The notes beneath the pieces were generated by a model. That model saw nothing but the letters and a program-made list of their open reading frames with translations, was not told the DNA's origin and made no database searches. Shown piece after piece: positions 41,142-51,179 of a DNA stretch of 64,000 nucleotides. Position numbers and translations under genes: made by a program. How positions within the stretch are numbered: position 1 is the stretch's first letter; every line of letters begins with the position of its first letter. Location: the NCBI RefSeq assembly GCF_027886475.1, contig NZ_CP115670.1, forward strand, positions 2,979,025-3,043,024, given 5' to 3'. The DNA comes from Corynebacterium sp. SCR221107. Lineage in GTDB: Bacteria > Actinomycetota > Actinomycetes > Mycobacteriales > Mycobacteriaceae.

Positions 41142-44065
41142 GCCACGACTTTACGCCGAAGGCCACCACAAGGTCTTTTCCGGCAACCCGCGCCGCGCGG
41201 CTAGGTTCGGCGTTGTTAGGCACGGCGATGGCCGGCAGCGCCATCTTCGGTATCGGAATTCCTGCCCCCGCCAGCGCCGACGCCCTCCTGCAATCGCCTA
41301 ACGACGACATTGCGCGCGACCGTTGGATCAACCCCAATCTTCGCGCGGAGGAGACCGACTCCGAACTGGCCATGGAGCTGACCGAGGTGCCCTCGGCGAT
41401 CACGCTGGGGGATCAACTCGTGCTGGCCATGAAGGTCACCAACAACGGTGAGGACACCATCAAGGCCACCGATCTCACCATCCTTTCCCTGCACGCGGAT
41501 GCCGAGGCAACGGTCACCCAAGCCCGGCGCGTGCTCACCAGCGATCCGTCCGCCTTCCCCTATCCCGCCACCGCCGACGTGGCCGGCGGACCTGGCGATC
41601 TCAGCGAACAGTCCATCCCGCCCGGGCAAAGTATCGAGCTGTCATTGACCATCCCCACCGCCGTGGGGGCTCAGGGCAGCTTTGAGCTGCAGGGACCCGG
41701 CTTTTATCCAGTCATGATCGGTGTGAGCGACGGTGTCAACCGCGTCTCCAACCGGTTCTTGCTCTCCGTCGTCGATCGTGCGTCCAGTACTGCTGACGGG
41801 AACAGTTCCGCCGACGGCCCCAGCGCCATTTCCGACACCGCCGCCGCGACCGACGGCGTGGGAGATGGTGGCGTCGATGGGGATGACGCCACCACCCAGC
41901 CAGAGCAGGCGACTTCTTTGAGCCTGGTGTACCCGCTGACCGCCAACGTGGATATCGTCGCCGGCGAAACGGGGGAGGCGCCGGAACAGGCGCCGCTGAT
42001 TCTTTCGAGCGAGCAACTGGCCGCCCAGCTTCGCGAGGGCGGGCGCATCGATACCCTCGTCGATTCCTACAAAGAGGCCACCGACAAAAGCCCCCAACTG
42101 GCGCAGGCTGCCTGCCTCGCCTTGGATCCACAGCTTGTCGACGCCCTCTCACGCATGTCCCAGGGTTATTCCGTGGCTAAGGAGCGACCCAGCTCTGTTT
42201 CCCAGAAGCGTCGCCTGCGCGATTCCTGGGGTACTACCACCGAGGCGATCGATTCCACCCCGGGCACCGGCCAAGATGATGCGAAGCGAATCCTCGGCGA
42301 GCTCACCGAGATCGTTGCCGACTCCTGCGTGGTGGCCCTTCCCTGGGCTAACGCCGAGATCAATGCCGTGGCCGCCACCAATAATCAATGGCTCGTACAA
42401 GAAGCGCTGGTGCGTGGGCAATCCACGATCACTGAGATCTTGGGCGTGCGTCCGCTCGACAACGTCGTAATAACCCCGAGCGGATACGTCACAGAAAAGA
42501 CCGCCCCCCAGCTGGCGTGGGCGGATTCCGCTAGTACCACGGCCGCAGGCGGCATCGATGAACTGTGGCTGCAATCGACACAGGCGCCGCAGGGTGGCCA
42601 GGGTGCAGATGCGGGCCAGCTAACGGGTGAGCAATCGGCCCAAGGTGCGGTGGAATCGAGCCTCGATGACCCCGGCGCGCAGGCTAACGCCGATACAGCG
42701 GGTGTTGCTGGCCAGTCTGGTTCCACTCCACCGACCCCGACGAGCCCGGTGCGGGTGCTGGTTTCCGACAACAGCGTGTGGGGAGTCACCGAGTCGGGGC
42801 GTTTCTCCGACCTAGGCTCCGGACTAACCGGGGTCAGCTACTCCGGGTCGCTCGTGGCCACCCTGGCCGCTACCGGTTCCAACCCCGATACCGTCGGCTA
42901 TAGCAGCATGGACACCCGCATCGATCCGCGGATGGATTCCGAGGCCGCGCGCAACGCTACCGCCAACTCCGCCCTGCGCCAGTCTGTTGCCGAGTCGGGG
43001 GGCCAAGAGCCCGTGCTGGCGATGCTGCCCGCGTCGATGACCTCCGGTACCGAAATCCTCAGCACCGCCGCCAACCTGCTGGAATCCGGCGAAGCCAGCC
43101 CCTTATCCTTGGAAAGCTATCTCACCCCAACCCCGGAGCAGTCCGGCGAGTTGGCTCAGGATGCTTCATGGGCCACAGACACCGACCGCTTCGGCGCGCC
43201 TTTCGACGATCCGACCGTGGTCTCCGATACTGAGATCCTGCGCGCCCAGCAGCAGGCAGGCTACATCGACGACCTCACCGCGCTGATGATCAACGACCCA
43301 CAGGTCGCACTCACACCCTATGGATTTACCAGGCCGCTTCGCCAGGACCTCCTGCGAACCTTGCGCTACACCGGACGCAACTCGATCGAGTCCTACGATG
43401 AGCGCACGAGGCAATCCAACGCCAATCTCAACCTCAACCGGGAGACTCTCACCGAGCTGCGCAGCTCGGTGGCCTTATTGCCACCGGGCAACGTCTACAC
43501 CCGCATCTCGCAATCTTCCCCGCTGCTGATCGTGGCGCAAAACGGGCTGCCGCTTCCGGTGGATGCGCGCATCCGATACATCGGGCCGGACGGTTCCACG
43601 ATCTATACCCCCAGCCCGCTGATCATCCCGGCGAAGGGTTCGATCACCGTGACGATGACCGCCGATTTGCCCACCGACTCCGGCCGCACCGACTTGTCGC
43701 TGTGGCTTGCCACCCCGCAGGATGCGGCCATTTCCACCCCGGTGGAGATCGGCGTGCAAACCCGCTCTGGCCTCCTGGGCACCTCCGGCACGGCGGCGAT
43801 TGTGGTGCTGGGATTGCTGGCATTGATGTTCGGCCGAATCTTTTTCAAACGCCGTCGCGCCGCCGCCAGGCCAGGTGCTAGCACCGGCATGCCACGTGCG
43901 ACCAGGGCTGGATCGGGGACTGCCACCGGCACCGCCACCGGACCAGTGGGCGCGCACCGCGCGGAAGGTTCCGGGCGCAGCCAGCGGTCCCAACCGCGAG
44001 GAAACCTCGGAGACGACGATCCGGAGGCCCCGGATCATCCCGACGGTCCCCAAGAACCCGGCTGA
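41138..44065 (+). CDS. DUF6049-type membrane-anchored secreted protein
   Basis: A 975-residue extracytoplasmic protein: N-terminal signal peptide (hydrophobic stretch about residues 22-46 ending ASADA), a large domain with NEW3/Ig-like features (LTEVPSAITLGDQLVLAMKVTNNGEDTIKATDLTI region), Asp/Ser/Thr-rich linkers, one C-terminal helix (AAIVVLGLLALMFGRIFF) and a basic tail. It starts at GTG 41138, overlapping the NUDIX stop. It is the positional counterpart of Rv3909 and always sits before murJ, which points to cell-wall synthesis or export, though no activity is known. Confidence 0.75.
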   Translation: MSHDFTPKATTRSFPATRAARLGSALLGTAMAGSAIFGIGIPAPASADALLQSPNDDIARDRWINPNLRAEETDSELAMELTEVPSAITLGDQLVLAMKVTNNGEDTIKATDLTILSLHADAEATVTQARRVLTSDPSAFPYPATADVAGGPGDLSEQSIPPGQSIELSLTIPTAVGAQGSFELQGPGFYPVMIGVSDGVNRVSNRFLLSVVDRASSTADGNSSADGPSAISDTAAATDGVGDGGVDGDDATTQPEQATSLSLVYPLTANVDIVAGETGEAPEQAPLILSSEQLAAQLREGGRIDTLVDSYKEATDKSPQLAQAACLALDPQLVDALSRMSQGYSVAKERPSSVSQKRRLRDSWGTTTEAIDSTPGTGQDDAKRILGELTEIVADSCVVALPWANAEINAVAATNNQWLVQEALVRGQSTITEILGVRPLDNVVITPSGYVTEKTAPQLAWADSASTTAAGGIDELWLQSTQAPQGGQGADAGQLTGEQSAQGAVESSLDDPGAQANADTAGVAGQSGSTPPTPTSPVRVLVSDNSVWGVTESGRFSDLGSGLTGVSYSGSLVATLAATGSNPDTVGYSSMDTRIDPRMDSEAARNATANSALRQSVAESGGQEPVLAMLPASMTSGTEILSTAANLLESGEASPLSLESYLTPTPEQSGELAQDASWATDTDRFGAPFDDPTVVSDTEILRAQQQAGYIDDLTALMINDPQVALTPYGFTRPLRQDLLRTLRYTGRNSIESYDERTRQSNANLNLNRETLTELRSSVALLPPGNVYTRISQSSPLLIVAQNGLPLPVDARIRYIGPDGSTIYTPSPLIIPAKGSITVTMTADLPTDSGRTDLSLWLATPQDAAISTPVEIGVQTRSGLLGTSGTAAIVVLGLLALMFGRIFFKRRRAAARPGASTGMPRATRAGSGTATGTATGPVGAHRAEGSGRSQRSQPRGNLGDDDPEAPDHPDGPQEPG

Positions 44066-44095
44066 TGAGCCGCCGCTTATTTTCGGCCAATAAAC

Positions 44096-44150
44096 AAGGG
44101 CGCACCTTCTTTGGTTGCCACCACCGCGTGCGACCTAGTGGGGCGCCCTT
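44096..44150. terminator. Possible weak terminator before murJ
   Basis: AAGGGCGC/GCGCCCTT arms 39 nt apart with TTTG after them. The loop is long, so transcription probably continues partly into murJ. Confidence 0.35.
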
Positions 44151-44323
44151 TGCAGTCTCATCACGGCTTGGGATCCAAGCAGCTGATCCATTCCACCGAT
44201 AACCCCCATTCTTTCTCCATTTCACATCCCAACCGTCCCCAGCCACGAGACAGTGTCCTAAGGCCGACTCGTGGCGCAGACAAAGGGGATGGGACTTCCA
44301 CCTCGAAGGAAGGACGATTCCTC

Positions 44324-47300
44324 GTGAACGATCGGGTTCAACCCCCATCTCAGCCTTCGCCCGGCCGGCGCCACCGCTTCAAGCAGGCGCCCAGCCCGGC
44401 GCCAGTGCCCGACCGCGCGCCGCAGCCGGCGCAAGAAACTCATGCAACTGCAGAAGATAAGTCGCTGTTGAAGGCGACCGCGCCAGGCCGCAACCACAGT
44501 CAGCCACGTGAGAGGGCGGGCGTCGATAAGCACACGCACGCAACCGGCACGGGCACTGCCGAGCAAGGCCCTACGCCCCAGGCCGCCTTTGATACTGCCG
44601 CGCAGGCAAGCACGGCTGCAGGAACCGCCACCGGGACGGCGACGGCAACACAGGATGCTGATTCCGCCACGTCGCACGATACGAGCGATAGCGACGTCGT
44701 TCGCTCGACCGGATCGATGGCTATCGCGACGCTGATCTCGCGCCTGACCGGCTTTCTGCGCAACGTCCTCATCGTGACCACGCTAGGCCCGGCGATCTCA
44801 TCGGCGTTCAACGTGGCCAACACCCTGCCTAACCTGATCACCGAGATCGTGCTCGGCGCGGTGCTCACCTCGCTGGTGGTGCCGGTGCTGGTGCGCGCAG
44901 AAAAGGAAGACCCCGACCGCGGCGAAAGATTCATCCGGCAGCTTTTCACGCTGGCCACCACGCTGCTGGGCGTCATCACCATCGTGTCTGTTATCGGCGC
45001 GCCCTGGCTGACCCGGCTCATGCTCTCCTCCGAGGGCAAAGTCAACGTGGTGCAGGCCTCCAGCTTCGCCTACCTGCTCTTGCCGCAGATCATCTTCTAT
45101 GGACTGTTCGCGCTACTGATGGCCGTGCTCAACACCAAAAACGTGTTCCGCCCGGGCGCGTGGGCACCGGTAGTCAACAACATCATCGTGCTTGTCGTGC
45201 TGGTTGCCTACAAGCTCGTACCAGGCGAACTCAACCCCTCGGCGCCCTCGCCCGTCAGCGACCCTCACGTGTTGCTTTTGGGTTTGGGCACCACCTTGGG
45301 CGTGGTCGTGCAAATGCTCATCATGGTGCCACCCATCCGGCGAGCGGGAATCTCGCTCAAGCCGCTGTGGGGCATCGATGATCGCCTCAAGCAGTTCGGT
45401 GGCATGGCACTAGCCATCGTCGTCTACGTCGCCATTTCTCAGCTGGGCTATACCATCACCACCCGCATCGCCTCGGCAGCCGACGAGGCCGCCCCCAACA
45501 TCTACCAGCAAGCCTGGCTGCTGCTGCAGGTGCCCTACGGCATCATCGGCGTGACCCTACTGACCGCCATCATGCCACGGCTGTCGCGCAATGCCGCCGA
45601 CGGTGATGACAAGGCCGTGGTCGGCGACCTTATTCTGGGATCGAAGCTGACCTTCTTGGCCTTGATCCCGATCGTGGTGTTTTTCACCGCCTTCGGCAAA
45701 CCCATCGCCACCGGGCTTTTTGCCTACGGCGCCTTCCCGGAGCACTCCGCCGGCATTCTCGGCATGACCTTGAGCTTCTCCGCGTTTACGCTGCTGCCGT
45801 ATGCCATGGTGCTGCTGCACCTACGCGTGTTTTACGCCCGCGAGGACGCCTGGACGCCGACATTTATCATCGCAGGCATCACCGTCACCAAGGTCGCCTT
45901 GTCCTGGCTGGCACCGAAGGTAGCGTCCTCACCGGAGGACGTCGTGGTGCTGCTGGGCGCCGCCAATGGTTTCGGCTTCGTTGCTGGCGCCGTGATCGGC
46001 GGATTCCTGCTGCGCCGCAAGCTGGGCTCGCTCGGTACCGCCACCATCGCCCGCACCAGCGCCTGGGCCTTCGGCGCCTCTCTGATTGGCGTGGCCGTTG
46101 CCCTGGTCGTGGACTGGCTGCTGACCTTCGTTTCCCGTCCGCTCTTTGAGCACTTCGGCTCCGCCACGCATGTGATTCACCTCGTTATCGGCGGCATCGT
46201 CTTCCTGATTGTCACCGGATTATTGCTCTCGCGCTCCGGACTTGCTGAGGTCAACACCGTCGGCCAGGCCCTTACCCGCATCCCGGGCATGAGCCGCATC
46301 ATCAAAGTGCAGGCCCCCGTGGCGCCCGAGGCCGCAGGCACCGGAGCCGGTCACGGTGTGGGCACCGACGCCCGCGTCAACGCCACCGCGGAAGCCCTGG
46401 CATTCGAATCCGAATTCAACGCCTCCCCGGTGCCACCGCCGATGTCGGCCGGAGTGGTGCGCGGACCGCGTCTGATCCCCGGCGCGGAGGTCTCCGACGG
46501 CCGCTTCCGTCTGCTGGCCGATCACGGTTCCGTACCGGGCGCGCGCTTCTGGCAGGCGCGGGAGAAGGCCACCGGCAGGGAAGTGGCGCTGACGTTTGTC
46601 GACACCACTGGCATGGCCCCGCAGGCCGCCGCCAGCCCCCAGGATGCCGCCTTCGAGGCCTCCGAGGTTGCCCGCCGCACGACGGCGCTGGCCAACCTGA
46701 ATCTAGTGGCAGTGGCGCCGAATATTGAAACCATCCCGTATCGCACGGGTACCCTCGTCGTGGCCGATTGGGTGCCGGGGCGTTCATTGGCCTCGGTTGC
46801 CGCGATGCACCCCGATCCGCTTCCCGCCGCCGCGGCACTGGTGCCGTTAGCGCAGGCGGTCACCACCGCCTTCGATCACATGACCTTGCTGGGCCTGGAT
46901 AACCGTGCCCGCATCCGGATCTCCACGCAAGGCGTTGCAACTCTTGCCTTCCCGGCTGTCTTGTCCGGCGCCACCCACAGCCGCGATCTGCAGTCCATCC
47001 GCGCGATGCTCACTCAGCTCATCCCAGACGCTGGTACAGACGAACAGGTCGCCGACCTGCTTTCCTCAAGCGCCGAGGATCTGCCCGGCAAGCTGCTTGC
47101 CCTTGCGGGGCAGTCGCCGTCCTCGCGTTCCGACGCCGCCAGCGCCGCAGCACCGGGCGTCGCCGCGCCGGCTTCCTCCACCACCGAGCCAGACCGCACG
47201 CGGGAAGAAAACGCCGACGAGGGCGATCTGGTGGGCGTCGGCAAGCGCACTAAGGCAAGCGCTGATGACCCCACTGATGCAAGCGGCGGTAGCGCAGAAG

Positions 47301-48019
47301 CGCCGCTGGAGGCCCTCGCGATTTCCGAGGAATCCACCCCGCGCCCGCAGCACCGTCCCGGCTTCGGCTCCAAGGGCTACTCGCGCGGTGCCGTGGGCCT
47401 TCTAGGGGCCGCCGCGGTCATCATCGTGATCATCGCCGCCGCGATCACCGCCTACCTCGTCAGCATCTTCGGCGCCAAGGATCCGGCCACCCCGCTCAAC
47501 TCCGAGTCGATCACCGGCGACACCTCTGCTGCCGCAGCCCCGCAGATCGTCTATCCCGTGGCCTCGATTGCGATGATCGGCACCGCCGACCAACAGGCCA
47601 CGGCCACCGTCGACAAGGATCCCACCACGTCCTGGCCGATCAGCGACCAGGCCTCCCTCGTGCTGACTTCGAACACCCCAGGCCGACTGGAGGCGGTGGT
47701 CATCTCCACGACCACGGACTCCGCGTTCAGTCTCAAGGTCTACGGACTACCGGCACATACCGCTCAAAGCGCGCAGGCCACCACCGACACGGCCGAAGTG
47801 CTTGACCAGACAGCACCCAGCGTGCCCACTAGCGTTGCCACCAGCGATATCTCCTCCTTGAAGGATCTGCCGCTGCTTGCCGACAAGCAGCTCAACTCAC
47901 TGCAGTCCACCGTCTCGCTTGGCGGACAACACAACCTAGCCGGTGTGGTGCTCGTCATCGACAACGCCGACACCTCAGTCAGCAACGCCATCTCGGAAAT
48001 CACGCTGGTTGGTAGCTAA
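44324..48019 (+). CDS. murJ: Lipid II flippase MurJ (MviN) with C-terminal pseudokinase
   Basis: About 1231 residues. A polar N-terminal tail (~125 residues) is followed by the 14-helix MurJ core (SMAIATLISRLTGFLRN, FNVANTLPNLITEIVLGAVL ...), then a cytoplasmic domain of about 250 residues with kinase-like start (GRFRLLADHG) but no catalytic HRD/DFG, a single helix (VIIVIIAAAITAYLV) and an outer domain rich in Ser/Thr. This matches MviN of mycobacteria, whose pseudokinase is phosphorylated by PknB and recruits FhaA to stop lipid II flipping. GTG 44324 is preferred as start because GGAAGGA precedes it; the open frame reaches back to 44111. Confidence 0.87.
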   Translation: MNDRVQPPSQPSPGRRHRFKQAPSPAPVPDRAPQPAQETHATAEDKSLLKATAPGRNHSQPRERAGVDKHTHATGTGTAEQGPTPQAAFDTAAQASTAAGTATGTATATQDADSATSHDTSDSDVVRSTGSMAIATLISRLTGFLRNVLIVTTLGPAISSAFNVANTLPNLITEIVLGAVLTSLVVPVLVRAEKEDPDRGERFIRQLFTLATTLLGVITIVSVIGAPWLTRLMLSSEGKVNVVQASSFAYLLLPQIIFYGLFALLMAVLNTKNVFRPGAWAPVVNNIIVLVVLVAYKLVPGELNPSAPSPVSDPHVLLLGLGTTLGVVVQMLIMVPPIRRAGISLKPLWGIDDRLKQFGGMALAIVVYVAISQLGYTITTRIASAADEAAPNIYQQAWLLLQVPYGIIGVTLLTAIMPRLSRNAADGDDKAVVGDLILGSKLTFLALIPIVVFFTAFGKPIATGLFAYGAFPEHSAGILGMTLSFSAFTLLPYAMVLLHLRVFYAREDAWTPTFIIAGITVTKVALSWLAPKVASSPEDVVVLLGAANGFGFVAGAVIGGFLLRRKLGSLGTATIARTSAWAFGASLIGVAVALVVDWLLTFVSRPLFEHFGSATHVIHLVIGGIVFLIVTGLLLSRSGLAEVNTVGQALTRIPGMSRIIKVQAPVAPEAAGTGAGHGVGTDARVNATAEALAFESEFNASPVPPPMSAGVVRGPRLIPGAEVSDGRFRLLADHGSVPGARFWQAREKATGREVALTFVDTTGMAPQAAASPQDAAFEASEVARRTTALANLNLVAVAPNIETIPYRTGTLVVADWVPGRSLASVAAMHPDPLPAAAALVPLAQAVTTAFDHMTLLGLDNRARIRISTQGVATLAFPAVLSGATHSRDLQSIRAMLTQLIPDAGTDEQVADLLSSSAEDLPGKLLALAGQSPSSRSDAASAAAPGVAAPASSTTEPDRTREENADEGDLVGVGKRTKASADDPTDASGGSAEAPLEALAISEESTPRPQHRPGFGSKGYSRGAVGLLGAAAVIIVIIAAAITAYLVSIFGAKDPATPLNSESITGDTSAAAAPQIVYPVASIAMIGTADQQATATVDKDPTTSWPISDQASLVLTSNTPGRLEAVVISTTTDSAFSLKVYGLPAHTAQSAQATTDTAEVLDQTAPSVPTSVATSDISSLKDLPLLADKQLNSLQSTVSLGGQHNLAGVVLVIDNADTSVSNAISEITLVGS

Positions 48020-48128
48020 AAGCGCACGACGATCCGCGCGGCGTTGGGACTCGTTGCTGGTGAAACATCAACGAGCCAGGTAAGTGACTGGATTCAGTCG
48101 CTTGACTGCTACCGGAAAGGATTGCTCG

Positions 48129-48166
48129 CCGGGGATTGCATGCCACATGCAGTCCCCGGTTTTTTG
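48129..48166 (+). terminator. murJ terminator
   Basis: CCGGGGATTGCATG/CATGCAGTCCCCGG stem with a 3-nt loop and TTTTTT tail, 110 bp after the murJ stop. It separates murJ from sigM. Confidence 0.85.
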
Positions 48167-48339
48167 CTGCCTGCATCACTTTCCGGCACGGTCCTTGTGG
48201 GTAGTGACCGTGGGAGCGGATTCTTAACAATCGCTTACAGCCGGTGCCGTGGCAGGCTACAAATCTGAATACATGCTTTGTCATTCGTTTCCTTCGCGCG
48301 CATCGATGAACAGATAGACGGCTCATGCCAGGAACAAGG

Positions 48340-48359
48340 TTGTCAACTTTAGTTGACAA
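48340..48359. promoter_or_regulatory. 20-bp palindrome between murJ and sigM
   Basis: TTGTCAACT-TT-AGTTGACAA, perfect 9-bp arms, about 190 bp upstream of sigM. This is the form of a dimeric repressor site (MarR, TetR or Rrf2 type). The rest of the 532-bp gap has the murJ terminator and no gene. Confidence 0.55.
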
Positions 48360-48551
48360 CGAGGGCCCAAAGATCCGCCTATTTTCGAGTTCATACCCCG
48401 CGGGCATGCTCGAGCAGGCGCCACCCACGTCAGCCTGGTGACCGGCGGGTGGGTGCCACCCGCGCCCCGCACACTCAATACCGCACAGGAGCCGCATATC
48501 CGTACCTAGCCGTCGTGCCGTTGTGACAAGCATTCGGCGCAAGACACCGAA

Positions 48552-49274
48552 ATGAAGAGCACCATGAGCCAAACCAGCAACCAACGGGCACCGTTTTCCA
48601 CTGCCTGTACGCAGCCACCACCGCCAGGCAGGGTGATCACCCCGGCGTTCACGACCAAGCCCACGGAGTACCTATCCAAGCTTGGAAATACTGTTATCAC
48701 CACGCCGGATGACGTACTCATCCAGCAATTCCTCGCGGGAGATCACTACTCCTTCAATGACCTCGTCGCCAAGCATTACCGCCGCGTGTGGTTTATTGCC
48801 AAACGCTATACCGACACACTCGAAGAGGCCTCGGATGTCCTTCATGATGGACTGCTGAAGGCCTACCATAAGATCCACCTGTTCCAAGGAAACTCCAGCT
48901 TCGGAACGTGGCTACACAGGCTCGTGGTCAACAACGCCCACGATCTCTACAACAAGCGTCGCAACCATGACACCAACGTCACCATCAACAACGCTGAGGC
49001 CACCCCGCACATTGACCGGGCACTCAGCCACGACCCGACCCCAGACCTCAACCTGTCCATAGCGATTCGAATGGCACTCAATGGCCTCAGCTGCGACCAT
49101 CGTAACGCCATCATGCTGGTTGACTTCCTCGACTATGACCTCGACCGCGCGGCGGAACAGTTGGGGGTCAAGGAAGGAACGATCAAATCCAGGCGGGCAC
49201 GTGCACGCCAACAGCTGCGCACCCAACTGAGCGAGGAGGCCGAGGAGGCATTCAAGGACACGCCATCTGACTAA
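48552..49274 (+). CDS. sigM: ECF sigma factor SigM
   Basis: About 240 residues. Sigma-70 region 2 (DLVAKHYRRVWFIAKRYTDTLEEASDVLHDGLLKAYHKIHLFQG then FGTWLHRLVVNNAHDL) and region 4 (HRNAIMLVDFLDYDLDRAAEQLGVKEGTIKSRRARARQQL) are complete. The 50-residue N-terminal extension is unusual, and a start at 48564 or further in is possible. The position between murJ and trxB matches sigM of C. glutamicum and M. tuberculosis, where it controls thiol/disulfide stress genes, including trx. No anti-sigma gene (rsmA-like) follows here. A terminator lies 25 bp after the stop. Confidence 0.87.
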   Translation: MKSTMSQTSNQRAPFSTACTQPPPPGRVITPAFTTKPTEYLSKLGNTVITTPDDVLIQQFLAGDHYSFNDLVAKHYRRVWFIAKRYTDTLEEASDVLHDGLLKAYHKIHLFQGNSSFGTWLHRLVVNNAHDLYNKRRNHDTNVTINNAEATPHIDRALSHDPTPDLNLSIAIRMALNGLSCDHRNAIMLVDFLDYDLDRAAEQLGVKEGTIKSRRARARQQLRTQLSEEAEEAFKDTPSD

Positions 49275-49296
49275 CTCACATACTTTCAATTATGGC

Positions 49297-49325
49297 TGCC
49301 TCCAGCCCGTTGCTGGAGGCTTCTC
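49297..49325 (+). terminator. sigM terminator
   Basis: GCCTCCAGC/GCTGGAGGC stem with a 5-nt loop and TTCTC tail just after the sigM stop. Confidence 0.65.
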
Positions 49326-49482
49326 ACACCTGCGTTATCCATCAGCGTCGGCTGTCCGCGGCGATCAGGCAGTGGCCTTCTAAGGCCATCCTCGTACTGT
49401 TTCGACAAGGGAGTCGGCGCTGCCTTGTTGCTTCGGGCGTCATCGCTGGCAGTGGGAAAACATGCCGCCAGGGGCGGGGAGA

Positions 49483-49511
49483 GGGAATTAAACTCCCACA
49501 TTCGCCGTTGC
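49483..49511 (+). promoter_or_regulatory. ECF-type promoter upstream of trxB
   Basis: GGGAAT (49483-49488), 17 bp, CGTTG (49506-49510) match the GGAAT/GTT consensus of corynebacterial SigH/SigM/SigE promoters. It lies about 100 bp upstream of trxB, in the 338-bp gap after sigM. Confidence 0.6.
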
Positions 49512-49612
49512 TTGACTAAGAGTTACACCCCTGCGGCCACTAGACTAAAGGCCGCAGACTGGCCTTTCTACAAGGAAGGGCTACACACACCGTGAGGAAG
49601 GTTGAACCACCT

Positions 49613-50548
49613 ATGTCCGAGGCTCCAGCGATCCACGACGTTGCCATCATCGGCTCTGGCCCCGCAGGCTACACCGCAGCACTGTACGCAGCACGCGCCG
49701 AGCTTAAGCCCATCGTCTTTGAAGGCATCGAATTCGGCGGATCCCTGATGACCACGACCGAGGTCGAAAACTTCCCCGGTTTCCCCGAGGGCATCATGGG
49801 TCCGGATCTGATGGACAAGATGCGTGCCCAGGCCGAGCGTTTCGGTGCCGACCTGCGCATGGAGTTGGTCACCAAGGTTGAGCTCGAAGGTGACATCAAG
49901 AAGATCTGGGTCGATGACGCCGAGTATCAGGCACGCGCGGTCATCCTGGCCACCGGTTCCGCACCGCGCTACATCGGCGCACCGGGTGAGCAGGATCTTC
50001 TGGGTCGCGGCGTGTCCGCGTGCGCGACCTGCGACGGCTTCTTCTTCAAGGGACATGACATCGCCGTCGTCGGCGGCGGTGACTCCGCGATGGAGGAGGC
50101 CATCTTCCTTACCAAGTTCGCTAACTCCGTGACCATCATTCACCGCCGCGAGGAGTTCCGCGCCTCCGCGATCATGTTGGCCCGCGCCAAGGAAAATGAC
50201 AAGATCCGCTTCCTGACCAACAAGACGGTTTCCAAAGTCTTGGGCGAGAGCACCGTCGCTGGCCTCGAGCTGACCGACACCGTCACCGGCGAGACCTCCA
50301 CCCTGGATGTGACCGCGATGTTCACCGCCATCGGTCACGATCCGCGTTCGGAAATGTTCAAAGACCAGATCGCCGTTGACGAGGCAGGCTACGTCATCGT
50401 CGAACAGCCATCCACCAAGACCTCTCTGCCGGGTGTATTCGCCATCGGCGACTTGGTTGACAACCACTACCAGCAGGCCATCACCGCCGCCGGTTCCGGC
50501 TGCCGTGGCGCCATCGACGCGGAGCACTACCTCGCAGAACTGGCCTAG
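49613..50548 (+). CDS. trxB: Thioredoxin-disulfide reductase
   Basis: A 311-residue FAD/NADPH enzyme. FAD motif [17 protein letters not shown], redox-active CATC (in [12 protein letters not shown]), NADPH motif [12 protein letters not shown] and C-terminal [22 protein letters not shown] are intact. It reduces thioredoxin encoded directly downstream (64 bp). The ATG at 49613 is preferred; a GTG at 49592 would add seven residues. An ECF-type promoter is upstream and sigM is the preceding gene, suggesting control by disulfide stress. Confidence 0.94.
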   Translation: MSEAPAIHDVAIIGSGPAGYTAALYAARAELKPIVFEGIEFGGSLMTTTEVENFPGFPEGIMGPDLMDKMRAQAERFGADLRMELVTKVELEGDIKKIWVDDAEYQARAVILATGSAPRYIGAPGEQDLLGRGVSACATCDGFFFKGHDIAVVGGGDSAMEEAIFLTKFANSVTIIHRREEFRASAIMLARAKENDKIRFLTNKTVSKVLGESTVAGLELTDTVTGETSTLDVTAMFTAIGHDPRSEMFKDQIAVDEAGYVIVEQPSTKTSLPGVFAIGDLVDNHYQQAITAAGSGCRGAIDAEHYLAELA

Positions 50549-50612
50549 CCCACGACTTGGTGGTCTAGGATCATTTACACTCACATCAAACTTTTAAGGA
50601 GCGCATTTTTTC

Positions 50613-50936
50613 ATGAGCACGCCAGTCAATGTTTCCGAGGAGACCTTCAAGTCCGTCGTCGTTGATTCCGATAAGCCAGTGCTGGTGGACTTCTGGGCGC
50701 AGTGGTGTGGACCGTGCCGCAAGCTCAGCCCTATTTTGGAAGAAATCGCCGCTGAGATGGGCGATCAGGTCACCGTGGCCAAGGTGGATGTGGATCAGGA
50801 GCGCAACTTGGGTGCGATGTTCCAGATCATGTCTATTCCAACGGTTCTGCTTTTCAAAGACGGGGAAAAAGTTTCCGAATTTGTTGGAGTTCGTCCTAAA
50901 TCCGCTATTGTCGCGGAGCTCAACAAGCACCTCTAA
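50613..50936 (+). CDS. trxA: Thioredoxin
   Basis: A 107-residue thioredoxin with WCGPCRKLSPI active site and the cis-proline IPTV. It is reduced by TrxB and serves ribonucleotide reductase, peroxiredoxins and other targets. Corresponds to trxC of mycobacteria and C. glutamicum by position. Confidence 0.94.
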   Translation: MSTPVNVSEETFKSVVVDSDKPVLVDFWAQWCGPCRKLSPILEEIAAEMGDQVTVAKVDVDQERNLGAMFQIMSIPTVLLFKDGEKVSEFVGVRPKSAIVAELNKHL

Positions 50937-51179
50937 CTGGTAGTGTTGGGGAAAAGCAAAACAACTGAGAAAATAGTAAACTGCGCAGTGCGCACACCCT
51001 AGATTGTGGGGCAATGCCGAGCTTTAAAGATTCTTCGGCTTTTCATTGCAGCCACGGAGCCTTGATCGGGTGACGGTCCACAACCACTGTCACTCGGCAA
51101 GAGCGGTATTTTTCAAGTTGACCATGCAGTTTCCCACTTGCAGTTATCACATGGCGGATTCGAGGAGGAATGCACAAGC

